Positions 8,373-17,540 are shown, counted from the stretch's first letter. The stretch: 64,000 bases of DNA from Taibaiella sp. (GCA_019638495.1 JAHBTQ010000001.1:1-64000), one strand, 5' to 3'. The notes: generated by a model from the sequence alone, not told the origin. Made by a program: numbers and translations.

Positions 8373-10034
8373 CTAATTAAGGATAACCTTTACTACCTGC
8401 TGGCGTGTACGAGACATGGCCTTAAGGAAATACATGCCATGCGGCAACCCAGAAAGATCAAGTGCCACGGGTTCGTTCGTACCCTTAAGAAAATCGCCCG
8501 AAGTCTGCAACACACGGCGGCCTGCGACATCACAAATTGCGATATCTACATGCTGGTCAGCGTCCGGAACGATCAGCAATTTTATTTTGCCTTCAGAAGG
8601 ATTTGGCAAAACTGCTATGAACGAACCATCAGCCATTGCAGGAGGCACGTCACCCACCCCTAAAAGCATAGCCCGCGCGCAACTGAAATCGGGTATCCCG
8701 TATCCGTTGTGGGTGCCTGGCGAGGAGAAAGAATTAGCACATCGGGTGATGGCCCTCCTCAAGTTGGAAGGAGTAGCGCCGGGATATTCCTGCCAGAGGC
8801 AGGCCGCCCAACCTGCAGCCTGTGGCGTGGCAAAAGATGTTCCACTTTGCGTGCCATATCCCATACCAACAAAGACTGCTGCCAGCTGTCCCATAAGGCA
8901 TATATCCGGTTTTACCTGGCCCGCCGCATTGGGGCCAAAACCGCTATTGCCAGCAACGACTCCTGTAAAATCAACAGAACCAATTGTGAGGGCGCTATCT
9001 GCATCGCCCGGTGTTAACACCATGTTCCAGCTATTGCCACCTTCATTGCCGGCGCTGGCAATGAATAGCATACCTTTTGTCGTGGCAGTATTTGCCGCCT
9101 GGGCAGCAATTGTTGTCTTACCGTCCAGGTCTGTTGCAAAAACGAGATTATCAGCAGAATTGTCGAAATAGTTATACCCTAATGACGTGGTGATGATATC
9201 CGCACCCACGCTATCAGCACGCTCGCTGGCCATTAGCATATTCGTCATCTCTATGGGCTGTTCTGAGCCATTGTCTTCTGTAACATAGAGTGCCACTGAA
9301 GCGTTTGGCGCACTGCCCACATAAGTGCCGGCAACATTACCCGTGATCGTAGAGAGCGCTTTTGTTCCGTGTGTGTCTGCAATAAACACCTGGTCATTGC
9401 CCAGCACAAAATTTCTCTTGTCTACCACGCGACCAGACGTCCACATGTCACTGAAACCGGGATGCGAATCGGCATCTATAAAACCGGCATCCAGTACTGC
9501 TATTAGTTTCCCGTCTCCTTTGTAGCCTGCATCGTGTACGGCATCACCGTGCACAAGAGCCGTCTGCTGCCAGGTGTTCCCATAGTAAGAGGGAGACCCG
9601 GTACTTTTTTTAGCTGGCAGAAGTCCATCAGGCTTTACTGAAATCCTTGTTCCGACATTGCCTGGTGAAAACATTGACTGCACCTTGCGAATGAAAGAGA
9701 CACCATCCAGGGCATGGATCTTGGCGCTGTCATCCAGGAGCAGGACACACATATTTAGCCAGCGGGAAACACCATGTATATTACCATTGGTGAGGCTCCT
9801 CACGCTATCCACAAAAGCCGGATTAACAGGAAGATCGGTACTATCTACTGCGATTCCCTGCTGTAAGCGACGGGAAAGTGATCGCTGAGATAAGAAGCGG
9901 GATGGATCTGAAATGGCGTATGGCGTACCCTTCTTGTCAACAAACTGCACGATGTAGGCATATTGTTTTGCAGACACCCTACCGGCTGCCAGCACACATG
10001 TAGCAGCCACGATCCATTTAGCCAGCCGGCTCAT
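8373..10034 (-). CDS. Secreted subtilisin-like serine protease with T9SS type A tail
   Basis: The 553-aa protein has a signal peptide (cleavage near Ala22), a prodomain of about 140 residues and an S8 peptidase domain. The catalytic triad reads Asp182 (AVLDAG), His222 (DTHGT) and Ser400 (SGTSFATP), with oxyanion Asn330 (SAGNEGG); all are intact. The last 80 residues (LPNPSEGKI... DVAGRRVL... LPHGMYFLKA) are a type A T9SS sorting domain, so it should be exported by T9SS and then processed at the surface. It is the middle gene of a leftward run, 4 bp after the lipoprotein and 13 bp before the FAD oxidoreductase. Confidence 0.93.
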   Translation of the reverse strand: MSRLAKWIVAATCVLAAGRVSAKQYAYIVQFVDKKGTPYAISDPSRFLSQRSLSRRLQQGIAVDSTDLPVNPAFVDSVRSLTNGNIHGVSRWLNMCVLLLDDSAKIHALDGVSFIRKVQSMFSPGNVGTRISVKPDGLLPAKKSTGSPSYYGNTWQQTALVHGDAVHDAGYKGDGKLIAVLDAGFIDADSHPGFSDMWTSGRVVDKRNFVLGNDQVFIADTHGTKALSTITGNVAGTYVGSAPNASVALYVTEDNGSEQPIEMTNMLMASERADSVGADIITTSLGYNYFDNSADNLVFATDLDGKTTIAAQAANTATTKGMLFIASAGNEGGNSWNMVLTPGDADSALTIGSVDFTGVVAGNSGFGPNAAGQVKPDICLMGQLAAVFVGMGYGTQSGTSFATPQAAGWAACLWQEYPGATPSNLRRAITRCANSFSSPGTHNGYGIPDFSCARAMLLGVGDVPPAMADGSFIAVLPNPSEGKIKLLIVPDADQHVDIAICDVAGRRVLQTSGDFLKGTNEPVALDLSGLPHGMYFLKAMSRTRQQVVKVILN

Positions 10035-10038
10035 ATTC

Positions 10039-10779
10039 TTAGTTATGGTCTATAGCCCGCATCACTACTGAATAACCGTTCAGGCATTCAGAGTTATAGG
10101 CGCGGTAGGTTGTATGCGTGATCTCGCGGTACACCAGGCCCACATTATATGCGTAAACGGCCTTAGAATACGTGCGCATTGCAGCAACCCCTGAGTCTAC
10201 AGCGGGATAATTTATTGATTCGTCGTTCTCGAGTACTGTAACCGTATTATTGAAGTTCACATAGCCTGTATTATAAGACTTGCGGTAATCGCGATACATG
10301 TAGTTCCAATCCTTGAGATAGGTATAGTCACTATCATTTACGGGCGCATCCTTATTGCCTTTCCATGTCAGGCCCTCTTCAATCGGGAATACCATTTTGT
10401 TATACTTAACACCGTTCTGCGTCCAGCTAAGTCCGTTTGCAGTTGGGTTAAGAATAATGACACCGGAAGCTTTCCAGAGCGCACCCTCATAAGGTCTTGT
10501 AAACACGTCGAGGATATAAGATAATCTGTATGTGAAGTTTTTCCTGTCGGTGAATGTATCAGTAACTACGTACTTAGCCTGGGACTTGACACGATATTGT
10601 GAGCAAGTAATGTCGTTATAATAAATTGAGTCGACCTCAAATGTTACTGACTTGCCGAATGTAAGTGGAAAATAGTTACGCGTGAGGTCACCACTTTCCT
10701 GTTTTGTTTTCTTGCAGGAAGGGAGGGCCAGCACTATACCGGTGGCTATCAACAAAAAAGCAGCAATCCGTTTTATCAT
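10039..10779 (-). CDS. Lipoprotein of unknown function
   Basis: This 246-aa protein has a signal sequence with a lipobox (LALPSC, Cys at about residue 22), so it should be lipid-anchored. The rest is a beta-rich domain with many aromatic residues (NYFPLTFGKSVTFEVDSIYY near the start, repeated YR and YT strands). This is a common Bacteroidota lipoprotein look, with no motif I can name. It is the first gene of a probable operon with the subtilisin (4-bp gap) and FAD oxidoreductase. It could be an inhibitor, chaperone or surface partner of that protease, but nothing in the sequence shows it. Confidence 0.8.
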   Translation of the reverse strand: MIKRIAAFLLIATGIVLALPSCKKTKQESGDLTRNYFPLTFGKSVTFEVDSIYYNDITCSQYRVKSQAKYVVTDTFTDRKNFTYRLSYILDVFTRPYEGALWKASGVIILNPTANGLSWTQNGVKYNKMVFPIEEGLTWKGNKDAPVNDSDYTYLKDWNYMYRDYRKSYNTGYVNFNNTVTVLENDESINYPAVDSGVAAMRTYSKAVYAYNVGLVYREITHTTYRAYNSECLNGYSVVMRAIDHN

Positions 10780-10887
10780 AAGACGCTTTGAAACAAATAA
10801 TTCACGTAAATATAAGCAAACAATTGGAATAGGGTATAAAATTCGACGAAATGTGGTATCCGCATTCCTTCATAAACTACCTGCGAA

Positions 10888-10909
10888 AAGCCCCCCAAAC
10901 GGGAGGCTT
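10888..10909 (-). terminator. Weak hairpin downstream of the 903-aa envelope protein gene
   Basis: A 9-bp stem (AAGCCCCCC / GGGAGGCTT with one mismatch) and 4-nt loop lie about 50 bp past the stop at 10956. On the minus strand it is followed by TTTTCGC, a short U tract. Plausible but weak terminator. Confidence 0.4.
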
Positions 10910-10955
10910 GTCTTAAATGCAAGAAAGGGCTCATAGGTAGAAAGGTTTTATTGGG

Positions 10956-13667
10956 CTATTTGGACAACCTATATCCCACTGTGATGCGGAAATAGGGTGC
11001 AGACAGCGCCTGGTTCACATTATAACCAGCCTGAATGTTTTTCTGCAAAAAGCACTGCTGAACGGCGGCATCTACCGACCATCTCCTTTTCAGCTCATAG
11101 CTCACGCCCAGCATATAGCCCATGCGCAGAATGCTGCCGCCATTGACAGGATATTGCGCACCGCCATAAGATGATATTGGCGATGAGGAATAAACCACCC
11201 CATTAGTGGGCGGCAAGATAGCAGGTTCATTAAGCCGAGTGAGCGAAAATCCCTGGCCAGTAGCGGTGACATCCCGATAAGTTTTTGTCTTTTCTTCGAT
11301 TGAGAACCGCTTACCGAGAACAGTATTAAGTCCACCATAAACCGAGAGCCGCTTGCCCACCTGGTACTGCAGCAATACCGGAAGCTCTATTTCTGCATAA
11401 GTGCCACCCACCTGGTTTTGCTTGATAATCGAATCATATTTCTCCGTGTATGTGTAGTCTCTCCTCACCAGTGTATCCCCGCTGAATACTAAGTAAACAA
11501 GCGATGTCCCGGTGAGTTCGTATTGCCCGGTACCGGCATGGATATCGTGATAATACGCTGCAGGACCGATGGTCCGTGTAGATAACCGCCCCACTTTCAA
11601 TGCCGGCTGCAGTTGTATGCCTACCTTCTCACTCAAGTTGTACCGAATGTATGGTGCAACAAGGACCTTATTTCCGGCATTGATACTAAAACCTGATTCC
11701 AAGCCACCTTTGATACCGAAAACGAACCTCATAAATGGAGTAATTCCCTTTGCTGTGCTATCCGGACATTCTTCTTTGGGATCAGCGATAGCGGCCGCCT
11801 CGGCCACGGTGTCAACAGCCTTTTTCGCAGGAAGTGAAACAGGCTCGGCATCTGGGCCATGTTTTGTTGCAGCTTCTACTTCTTTCTCTGCCACTGACGA
11901 AGCAACCTTTGCAGGAACGACTGCCGCCATTACCGGCGGCACTTTGGCGTTCCTATCAACAACCGGCCTGTTAACCGGCGTTTTCTTTTCGGATCCATTG
12001 GCAAGATTTGGCGTTTTTGCGGCAACTGTGGCCGCTGCTTTTGCAGAAGCCAACACTTCCTGATTAGCAGAAGCGGGCATTGTCGTTTCTAGTTCAGATT
12101 TTTCTGTGGTAGGTTTTCTCTGAACTGAGCCAGCTTCCGGATTAGTCGTTGACGACTTCCGGGCAACAGCCACTGACGAACGTGCGGCATTCTCGTCCGG
12201 TTTCGCTGTTACATCAACTTTCCCAACTTCTGTTTCCAGCTTCTGCATCTGCTGCTTCTGCACAGGCTTACCCTTTGCACTTTGGGTCTTAGATGTAGCA
12301 GCCGCGCGTACGCCTGGCTCAGAACCTAAACCCGGTAATTTATGAACAGCGACCCCGGTAGCCATTTGCTTACTCATCCCTTTATGAGCGACACGCGGGT
12401 TTGCATTTTTTCTTACTTTGTCTACATCCTCTGGGATTGCAGCTGCCGGTATCGTGCGATTCACCGTCTCAGCTACTGTGATTGAATGCTTGCTATCGGT
12501 GCGGTTGTTCCGGCGAGTCAAAGTGGTCTTCGTTTTCCCTTTTTCAGAAACCGCTTGCACCTTTGACGGGTTTTCAGCTATCGCCAGCGCCCCTCGATCC
12601 TTGACGCTCCTATTGTCATTCTTTGCAAGCCGCTTTGTGTTGCCATCATGTTTGATCGGCTTTGAAACGGCATTAGTTGCATGCTGGTTCGACACAGCGC
12701 CTTTTGATGCTATATATATGTTATTTGCTACAGTTTTCGTTTTTACCTTTCGCGAGACCAAAGCCTTCTGCGTTTCATTACTTTTTGCAGAAGCAATCTT
12801 TGAGGATCTACTTTCACCCATATTTGGCCCCGTCTTTTTGTCCATTTTCCCGGCACGAACCATGCGTTCACTCCGGGACGCAATACCAGCCTGATTTGCG
12901 GGTGCACCCTCCTTTTGCTCAGGCACAGCATCGATTGCTCGATCCACGGGATCACCAACGAGCGACTCAGTCGATTCTCTTTCAGGTTTTTGATTAGCAT
13001 CCCCTGCCGGGTTATACGATTCTACCACAACAATTTTGTGCTTTGAACCAGCATTAGGGGAGTTCTGTGCGTCTCTCAGCTCATCCATTTGGCCCTTACT
13101 GGCATCTGGCTCCTGTTCAAAATCGTCATAGCTATATACACTGGTACCAACCGTTGGTGCATTTCCATATACAGACACTTCATCGGCCGATGCTGCACCT
13201 CTATCCCTTTTTATATCTTGAGTTATACTCTTTGAAGTCTGTTGTTTTCTATTCTTACTATCGTTTTTGTGGTGACGCTTTGTATGTATTTCAACTTCTG
13301 TGCCTGCACGTTTAGTGGCTGCGGCATCCGAATGGCTCATTTTTTCAACCGTTTGTGGCACGGCTTTTTCATGAGCAGGCGACATCTCGGCTACCTTTCT
13401 ATCAGCACCAGTTATTGAAGTGTTGGCGATGCGCCCTGTAACAGGTGCAGACAACTTCATGTTGGCTGTGATCGTTGCGCCAAGCAACGAGACAAATGCC
13501 AGAAGTGCCCCCAGCCAATACCAACGCAATAGCGGAAACACTCTGCGCTTCTTGTCTTTGTCCAGCCTCTTCTCCAGCGCCGGCCACACGGCAGGGGGAG
13601 GCGCCTCGGAATAATCCGAGAACGATTCCCTGAAGAGGTCATCAATGTTTTGAAACTCGTTTTCCAT
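10956..13667 (-). CDS. Predicted envelope-spanning anti-sigma/beta-barrel fusion protein
   Basis: The 903-aa protein starts 10 bp after an ECF sigma gene. Residues 1-43 form a short cytoplasmic segment with DDLFRESF and VWPALEKRLDKDKK. Residues 44-68 are one clear transmembrane helix (WYWLGALLAFVSLLG). Residues 70 to about 640 are low-complexity and rich in Lys, Ala, Ser, Thr and Val, probably disordered. The last 260 residues look like an outer-membrane barrel (GIKGGLESGFSINAG, VAPYIRYNLSEKVGIQLQPALKVG, RITVGYRL). My reading is a cytoplasmic sigma-binding tip, inner-membrane helix, periplasmic tether and outer-membrane sensor in one chain. The topology is inferred; the sigma-binding role rests on gene pairing and on a paralogous pair at 50546-53820. 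Confidence 0.75.
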   Translation of the reverse strand: MENEFQNIDDLFRESFSDYSEAPPPAVWPALEKRLDKDKKRRVFPLLRWYWLGALLAFVSLLGATITANMKLSAPVTGRIANTSITGADRKVAEMSPAHEKAVPQTVEKMSHSDAAATKRAGTEVEIHTKRHHKNDSKNRKQQTSKSITQDIKRDRGAASADEVSVYGNAPTVGTSVYSYDDFEQEPDASKGQMDELRDAQNSPNAGSKHKIVVVESYNPAGDANQKPERESTESLVGDPVDRAIDAVPEQKEGAPANQAGIASRSERMVRAGKMDKKTGPNMGESRSSKIASAKSNETQKALVSRKVKTKTVANNIYIASKGAVSNQHATNAVSKPIKHDGNTKRLAKNDNRSVKDRGALAIAENPSKVQAVSEKGKTKTTLTRRNNRTDSKHSITVAETVNRTIPAAAIPEDVDKVRKNANPRVAHKGMSKQMATGVAVHKLPGLGSEPGVRAAATSKTQSAKGKPVQKQQMQKLETEVGKVDVTAKPDENAARSSVAVARKSSTTNPEAGSVQRKPTTEKSELETTMPASANQEVLASAKAAATVAAKTPNLANGSEKKTPVNRPVVDRNAKVPPVMAAVVPAKVASSVAEKEVEAATKHGPDAEPVSLPAKKAVDTVAEAAAIADPKEECPDSTAKGITPFMRFVFGIKGGLESGFSINAGNKVLVAPYIRYNLSEKVGIQLQPALKVGRLSTRTIGPAAYYHDIHAGTGQYELTGTSLVYLVFSGDTLVRRDYTYTEKYDSIIKQNQVGGTYAEIELPVLLQYQVGKRLSVYGGLNTVLGKRFSIEEKTKTYRDVTATGQGFSLTRLNEPAILPPTNGVVYSSSPISSYGGAQYPVNGGSILRMGYMLGVSYELKRRWSVDAAVQQCFLQKNIQAGYNVNQALSAPYFRITVGYRLSK

Positions 13668-13677
13668 CGTCTTATTC

Positions 13678-14265
13678 TTACTGATGAAATTTTATCTTTT
13701 CTTTCAGCCTGCGGCGCGCATCATTCAGGTACCACCTGCTGTTTGTTTCTGAAATACCTAGTAATTCTCCTATCTCCTTATGGGCATAGTTCTCTATCAC
13801 GTGAAGATTAAACACAGTCCTCTGACCATCGGGCAGGGTCTGGATCAACTCCAACAATTGTTTATGGGCTATCATGGACACCGGTTCGTCCGCGGAGAAA
13901 GCGTCAGCGGGCTGCACTTCCCTTCTTGGTGCTTCTGCAAGCTTCTTCCTTAAGTGATCGGTTATTGTATTGATAACAATGCGCCTTATCCAGCCCTCGA
14001 AGGCACCTTGAAACGAATACTGATCCAGGCGGGTAAGCACTTTGTAGAAGGAATCGTTCAACACTTCTTCAGCCAGGTGTTCATCATCATATATATACCG
14101 CCGAATTATTCCCCAGGCCTTAGGAGCGTGCAAATCATAGAGCTTTTTTTGGGCAACACGGGAACCCGCCGCACATTCACGCAGCAATACATAGAGATTG
14201 TCAGTATCTATCCTTGATGGATCAGTGCCCCCTACACCCTTAGCTATGTCATTTGTTCCCTCCAA
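13678..14265 (-). CDS. ECF-type RNA polymerase sigma factor
   Basis: The 195-aa protein has region 2 (DDEHLAEEVLNDSFYKVL, then FQGAFEGWIRRIVINTI) and region 4 (LPDGQRTVFNLHVIENYAHKEIGELLG, then a recognition helix SETNSRWYLNDARRRLK). No region 1.1 or 3 is present, as usual for extracytoplasmic-function sigma factors. It is followed after 10 bp by the 903-aa envelope protein, its likely regulator. A second sigma with the same motifs and the same kind of partner is at 53245-53820. The start codon was taken at the first Met; the ATGs around codon 1 leave little ambiguity. Confidence 0.92.
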   Translation of the reverse strand: MEGTNDIAKGVGGTDPSRIDTDNLYVLLRECAAGSRVAQKKLYDLHAPKAWGIIRRYIYDDEHLAEEVLNDSFYKVLTRLDQYSFQGAFEGWIRRIVINTITDHLRKKLAEAPRREVQPADAFSADEPVSMIAHKQLLELIQTLPDGQRTVFNLHVIENYAHKEIGELLGISETNSRWYLNDARRRLKEKIKFHQ

Positions 14266-14532
14266 TTCCGGTCACTTTGCACAAATAATTTTTTCCTCCT
14301 GTTTAGACCAGCGGTTAATAGAGAGACGAGCAAAAGTGTGGAAACGTTAGTAAGAAAAAAAATTCCGAGCTGCCTAACGTTTACCCGATTCTTCTCGTCA
14401 CTTCTTAGAGCCCTTGGTGTATTTGAGGGTCAGTGGTACAATTGGCACTATTATTGTGCCAAATTTCCATTCTGTCGAATGTTGCTAACAATGGCGTGCG
14501 ACTGATAAGGGAATTTAAACTTTAATATTTAC

Positions 14533-15423
14533 ATGAGAAAAATAATACTATTTACTCTACTATTCGGCATAGAATTCGCAAATGGCCAGTCGACTTCTCT
14601 GAATGAGAATATGAATACTAACTGCATAGCCGGCTACAACGGGCCATTGGGCTGGACGACATATAACCCGATCTCCACGCCTGACCCACAAGGCAAATGG
14701 AAGTGTGACCCATCTTATGGCCGTGATGGGTCGCCGGGAGTCAGCTGTTCGGGATATTATGGCTCTCCGGGAACATTTCATCTCGACACCTCAGTTCTCG
14801 TATCGCCGGCACTTGACCTTAGCCATTACGAGACCATCTATGTCAACTTCGACACAAAAACGACAAATATAAATCTCGGTGCCAAAATGGAATTTCTTGT
14901 TTCATCAGACTCCACCATGAATGCCGACACAGGCGTACATGACACTGCTGCCGTATACAACAAGACCACGTCACTGATGCCACTCTTTGGAAGTGGGGAT
15001 GAAAGTGGCTGGGTAACCCACCAGGCCGATCTGACACCTTACAAACACGTAGTTCCACTTTACCTGGGCTTCAGGTACATTTCGGCCAATGGCACCGTGG
15101 GCAGCCGATGGTACCTGGATAATGTAATGACAACCATAGTTCCCAATAATATCAATGACGTAAAGGGTCTAAGCATCAACAATGTAAAAGCTGGCATTTC
15201 TGACGGAAGCCTTCATATTTCAATTGCAGGAAACCCGCAAACGGGCAACTATGACCTTCAGCTCTTTGACCTGAATGGCAGGAAATTATTCACAGACCGG
15301 ATGGCAGTAAGCGCTGCTAACAGAGAATACCACTTCAATGGAGTTAACGTAACGCCCGGAATTTATGTCTTGAGTATGTCAAATGCCAGCGATTTCGCAA
15401 CAATGCGTGTAGTAGCCTGGTAA
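14533..15423 (+). CDS. Secreted protein with jelly-roll-like domain and T9SS type A tail
   Basis: The 296-aa protein has a signal peptide ending near Gly-Gln (residues 18-19). Residues about 20-200 form a beta-rich domain opening with SLNENMN..., containing GWTTYNPI, FHLDTSVLVSPALDLS and SRWYLDNV. That pattern is typical of 'choice-of-anchor' or MAM-like jelly rolls in Bacteroidota. The last 75 residues (GNYDLQLFDLNGRKLF ... VTPGIYVLSM) are a type A T9SS sorting domain. Extracellular or surface location expected; ligand unknown. The DtxR-family gene follows 35 bp downstream but appears to have its own promoter. Confidence 0.85.
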   Translation: MRKIILFTLLFGIEFANGQSTSLNENMNTNCIAGYNGPLGWTTYNPISTPDPQGKWKCDPSYGRDGSPGVSCSGYYGSPGTFHLDTSVLVSPALDLSHYETIYVNFDTKTTNINLGAKMEFLVSSDSTMNADTGVHDTAAVYNKTTSLMPLFGSGDESGWVTHQADLTPYKHVVPLYLGFRYISANGTVGSRWYLDNVMTTIVPNNINDVKGLSINNVKAGISDGSLHISIAGNPQTGNYDLQLFDLNGRKLFTDRMAVSAANREYHFNGVNVTPGIYVLSMSNASDFATMRVVAW

Positions 15424-15441
15424 TGGCTTTTTAAAAAGAAC

Positions 15442-15449
15442 TATTTTTG
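15442..15449 (+). promoter_or_regulatory. -7 box of the DtxR-family gene; decides its start
   Basis: TATTTTTG fits the TAnnTTTG consensus. Transcription would start near 15455, so the upstream in-frame TTG at 15447, which lies inside this box, cannot be the start of translation from this promoter. The GTG at 15459 would then sit only a few bases into the mRNA. No TTTG is seen at -33. Confidence 0.45.
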
Positions 15450-15458
15450 CATCCGTCA

Positions 15459-16121
15459 GTGGAGCCATTACACACATTATCAGAAGAGAACTACCTCAAG
15501 GCTATTTATAACCTTGACAGGAAGAATCCAAAGAAAATTACGCCTACTGCAATATCAGAGGCACTTCAAAACAATCCCGCGTCTGTCGTTGACATGATCA
15601 AGAAGCTTGTGGAAAAGGGATTGCTTCAATACGAAAAAAGTAAGGGGGTAAAGCTCACCGAAACCGGACGCGATGTGGCGATCTCTGTGGTTCGTAAGCA
15701 TCGGTTATGGGAAGCATTTTTATTAGAAAAGCTCGGCTACGGATGGGATGAGGTGCACGACATTGCTGAGCAACTGGAGCACGTTCATCATCCTGAGTTG
15801 GCTGACCGTCTTGATAATTTTCTCGGCTACCCAAAATATGACCCGCATGGGGATCCGATACCGCAAGCCAATGGCGACACGGCCACTACCTATAAAACGC
15901 TTCTAGCTGAAATTAGTGAAAACACTTCATGTAAAGTTGTTGCAGTGAAGGACACCAGTACAGCTTTCCTTCAGTACCTGAAGAAACTAAATATTGGCAT
16001 AGGTACAAACATCACTGTGCTGGAAAAGATCCCTTTTGACCGGTCCATGTCAATCTCGATAGACAAGGGTAATAACACTACTGTTTCTAAGGAGTTTGCA
16101 GAGAGCTTACTGGTGAAGTAA
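15459..16121 (+). CDS. DtxR/MntR family metal-dependent transcriptional regulator
   Basis: This 220-aa protein (from the GTG at 15459) has a winged helix (LSEENYLKAIYNL, ... ITPTAISEALQNNPASVVDMIKKLVEKGLLQY), then a metal-binding dimerisation domain with HRLWEAFLLEKLGYGW and LEHVHHPELADRLDNFLG, then a C-terminal FeoA/SH3-like domain (about the last 70 residues). Such regulators repress manganese or iron uptake genes when the metal is bound; no transporter is adjacent, so the regulon is elsewhere. No ATG is available near the N-terminus. It ends exactly against the stop of the leftward gene, with no intergenic base. Confidence 0.88.
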   Translation: MEPLHTLSEENYLKAIYNLDRKNPKKITPTAISEALQNNPASVVDMIKKLVEKGLLQYEKSKGVKLTETGRDVAISVVRKHRLWEAFLLEKLGYGWDEVHDIAEQLEHVHHPELADRLDNFLGYPKYDPHGDPIPQANGDTATTYKTLLAEISENTSCKVVAVKDTSTAFLQYLKKLNIGIGTNITVLEKIPFDRSMSISIDKGNNTTVSKEFAESLLVK

Positions 16122-16658
16122 CTACTTTCTTGCCTCAGCCGGGAACTCTATCCCATTCAGAAAAAGTTCCGCCTGCTCTTCTTTGATTGGCAACGCCGAA
16201 ATAACCAGGTGTACTGATATATATCGTCCGTCAGTCCAGCCCTTAACTTTTATGTTCATCCCATCCTTATCTCGCCAGTAATCGAGTAAGCCTCTTGTCG
16301 ACTTCTCCTTCCCCTTCAGATAATGGCCCTTGCCATAACCGGCAGACTCAGAAACGCCAAATGAATTCTTGAGATAGTCCAGGTACTGCAGCAAAATGGC
16401 CTCTGCATCGCCAAGGCTATCTATTCTATCCTTCATTCTTACACAGATCACATCGTAGATAACGCTGTCTCTCTTGCACTCCCCGGTATAAACTGCAGAA
16501 GAGTCAGGACTCATGGACAGTTCGAAACTACCGGGGTCACAAAACATGCGTACAGTGCAGCCCGACTTACCAACCGGATATTTCCGCAGCAACTGGCCAT
16601 AGCTGGCATTGACGCCCACGCAACACAGCGCAAGAATGAGGAAGATGCTTCTTATCAT
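16122..16658 (-). CDS. Secreted protein of unknown function
   Basis: The 178-aa protein has a signal peptide ending near Tyr-Gly-Gln (residues 20-22). The mature part is a mixed alpha/beta domain with one region rich in charged residues (CKRDSVIYDVICVRMKDRID) and a C-terminal GRYISVHLVISALPIKEEQ segment. I do not recognise the family. Its ATG overlaps the stop of the upstream osmC-like gene (ATGA, 4 bp), so it is co-translated with it and is the last gene of the leftward cupin/OsmC run. Confidence 0.72.
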   Translation of the reverse strand: MIRSIFLILALCCVGVNASYGQLLRKYPVGKSGCTVRMFCDPGSFELSMSPDSSAVYTGECKRDSVIYDVICVRMKDRIDSLGDAEAILLQYLDYLKNSFGVSESAGYGKGHYLKGKEKSTRGLLDYWRDKDGMNIKVKGWTDGRYISVHLVISALPIKEEQAELFLNGIEFPAEARK

Positions 16659-17137
16659 GAATTGTCGGTTTTAATGAAGGTGGGCGCGTGATGAATGGGG
16701 AAGTTGCAGGAATTAGCAATGAAACATTTTTCATGCGCCTTCTCATGCAATGACAATGCCAGCGCCTCCTTAGACAAATCGGTGATAGTAATGACAGGTC
16801 GTAAAGTAACTTCTGTGAAGCGTCCACGTTCGCTGCCATGTGCTTCCACCATAGTACCCTCGGGGTTGTCTTCGTATGCTGTTATAATTATTCCTGCGTC
16901 AGCACATAGATGCAGGTACCACAACATGTGACAGGAGGACAATGCTGTCAGCAACAGCTCTTCCGGATTGTATTTGGAAGAATCTCCCCTAAAAGCCGGA
17001 TCTGAGGAGCATAACATATCCTGCTTGCCCTCGGCACTAACAGTATGGCTGCGTTGGTATGCCGCAGCGTCGCTGGTGCCTGTGCCATTGTTGCCCGTCC
17101 AGGTAACCTTCAATTTATAATGGTGTTCGCGATGCAT
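16655..17137 (-). CDS. OsmC-family peroxide-reducing protein
   Basis: The 160-aa protein carries both conserved OsmC cysteines: one in LTALSSCHMLWYLHLC and one in HEKCFIANS near the C-terminus. It also has the family Lys-Tyr-Asn-Pro-Glu-Glu (KYNPEELLLTALSSC) region. OsmC/Ohr proteins reduce organic hydroperoxides through this cysteine pair; the spacing here fits the OsmC/YhfA side rather than Ohr. Cytoplasmic. It sits between a cupin gene (33 bp upstream) and a secreted protein (4-bp overlap). Confidence 0.88.
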   Translation of the reverse strand: MHREHHYKLKVTWTGNNGTGTSDAAAYQRSHTVSAEGKQDMLCSSDPAFRGDSSKYNPEELLLTALSSCHMLWYLHLCADAGIIITAYEDNPEGTMVEAHGSERGRFTEVTLRPVITITDLSKEALALSLHEKAHEKCFIANSCNFPIHHAPTFIKTDNS

Positions 17138-17170
17138 TTTTTCGATTTACACAATGATACAAACTGCCTG

Positions 17171-17530
17171 TCAGATTCTATCCAGGTGATCCTTTGTGAG
17201 TTCACTCACCACATTTCCGGTGTTTACGGTAGACGCAGGCTCAAATAACAATACACACGCTTCATTCTCTGCAACAGGCCGGTGCTCTACGCCCCTGGGA
17301 ACAACGATCATATCTCCTTGTCCCAGCTCCACACTCCTGTCACGAAACTCCATCCTGAAGGCACCCTCTACAACGTAAAAAAGCTCGTCTTCATGCTCAT
17401 GGCTGTGCCATACGAACTCACCTTTCAGACGAGCGAGCTTCACGTGCTGACCATTTAACTCAGCTATGATCTTTGGCGACCATGCATCAGAGAACAAAGA
17501 CAGTTTTTCAGAAAGGTTGATCTTATACAT
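17171..17530 (-). CDS. Small single-domain cupin protein
   Basis: The 119-aa protein has the two cupin motifs. Motif 1 is WHSHEHEDELFYVVEGAFRM, giving the His-x-His and Glu metal ligands. Motif 2 is GDMIVVPRGVEHRPVAE, giving the final His. It is probably a metal-binding cytoplasmic protein of unknown substrate. The open frame extends upstream to 17572, but those codons lie inside the hairpin at 17541-17569. The ATG at 17530 (MYKINLSEKL) is the better start and gives a normal cupin length. First gene of the leftward cupin/OsmC/secreted-protein run. Confidence 0.85.
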   Translation of the reverse strand: MYKINLSEKLSLFSDAWSPKIIAELNGQHVKLARLKGEFVWHSHEHEDELFYVVEGAFRMEFRDRSVELGQGDMIVVPRGVEHRPVAENEACVLLFEPASTVNTGNVVSELTKDHLDRI

Positions 17531-17540
17531 ACCTAAAATT

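Noticed and set aside
15447..15458. TTG start at 15447 for the DtxR-family regulator
   Set aside because: It falls inside the predicted -7 box and would not be present on the mRNA. The GTG at 15459 is preferred, though the choice rests on the promoter call.
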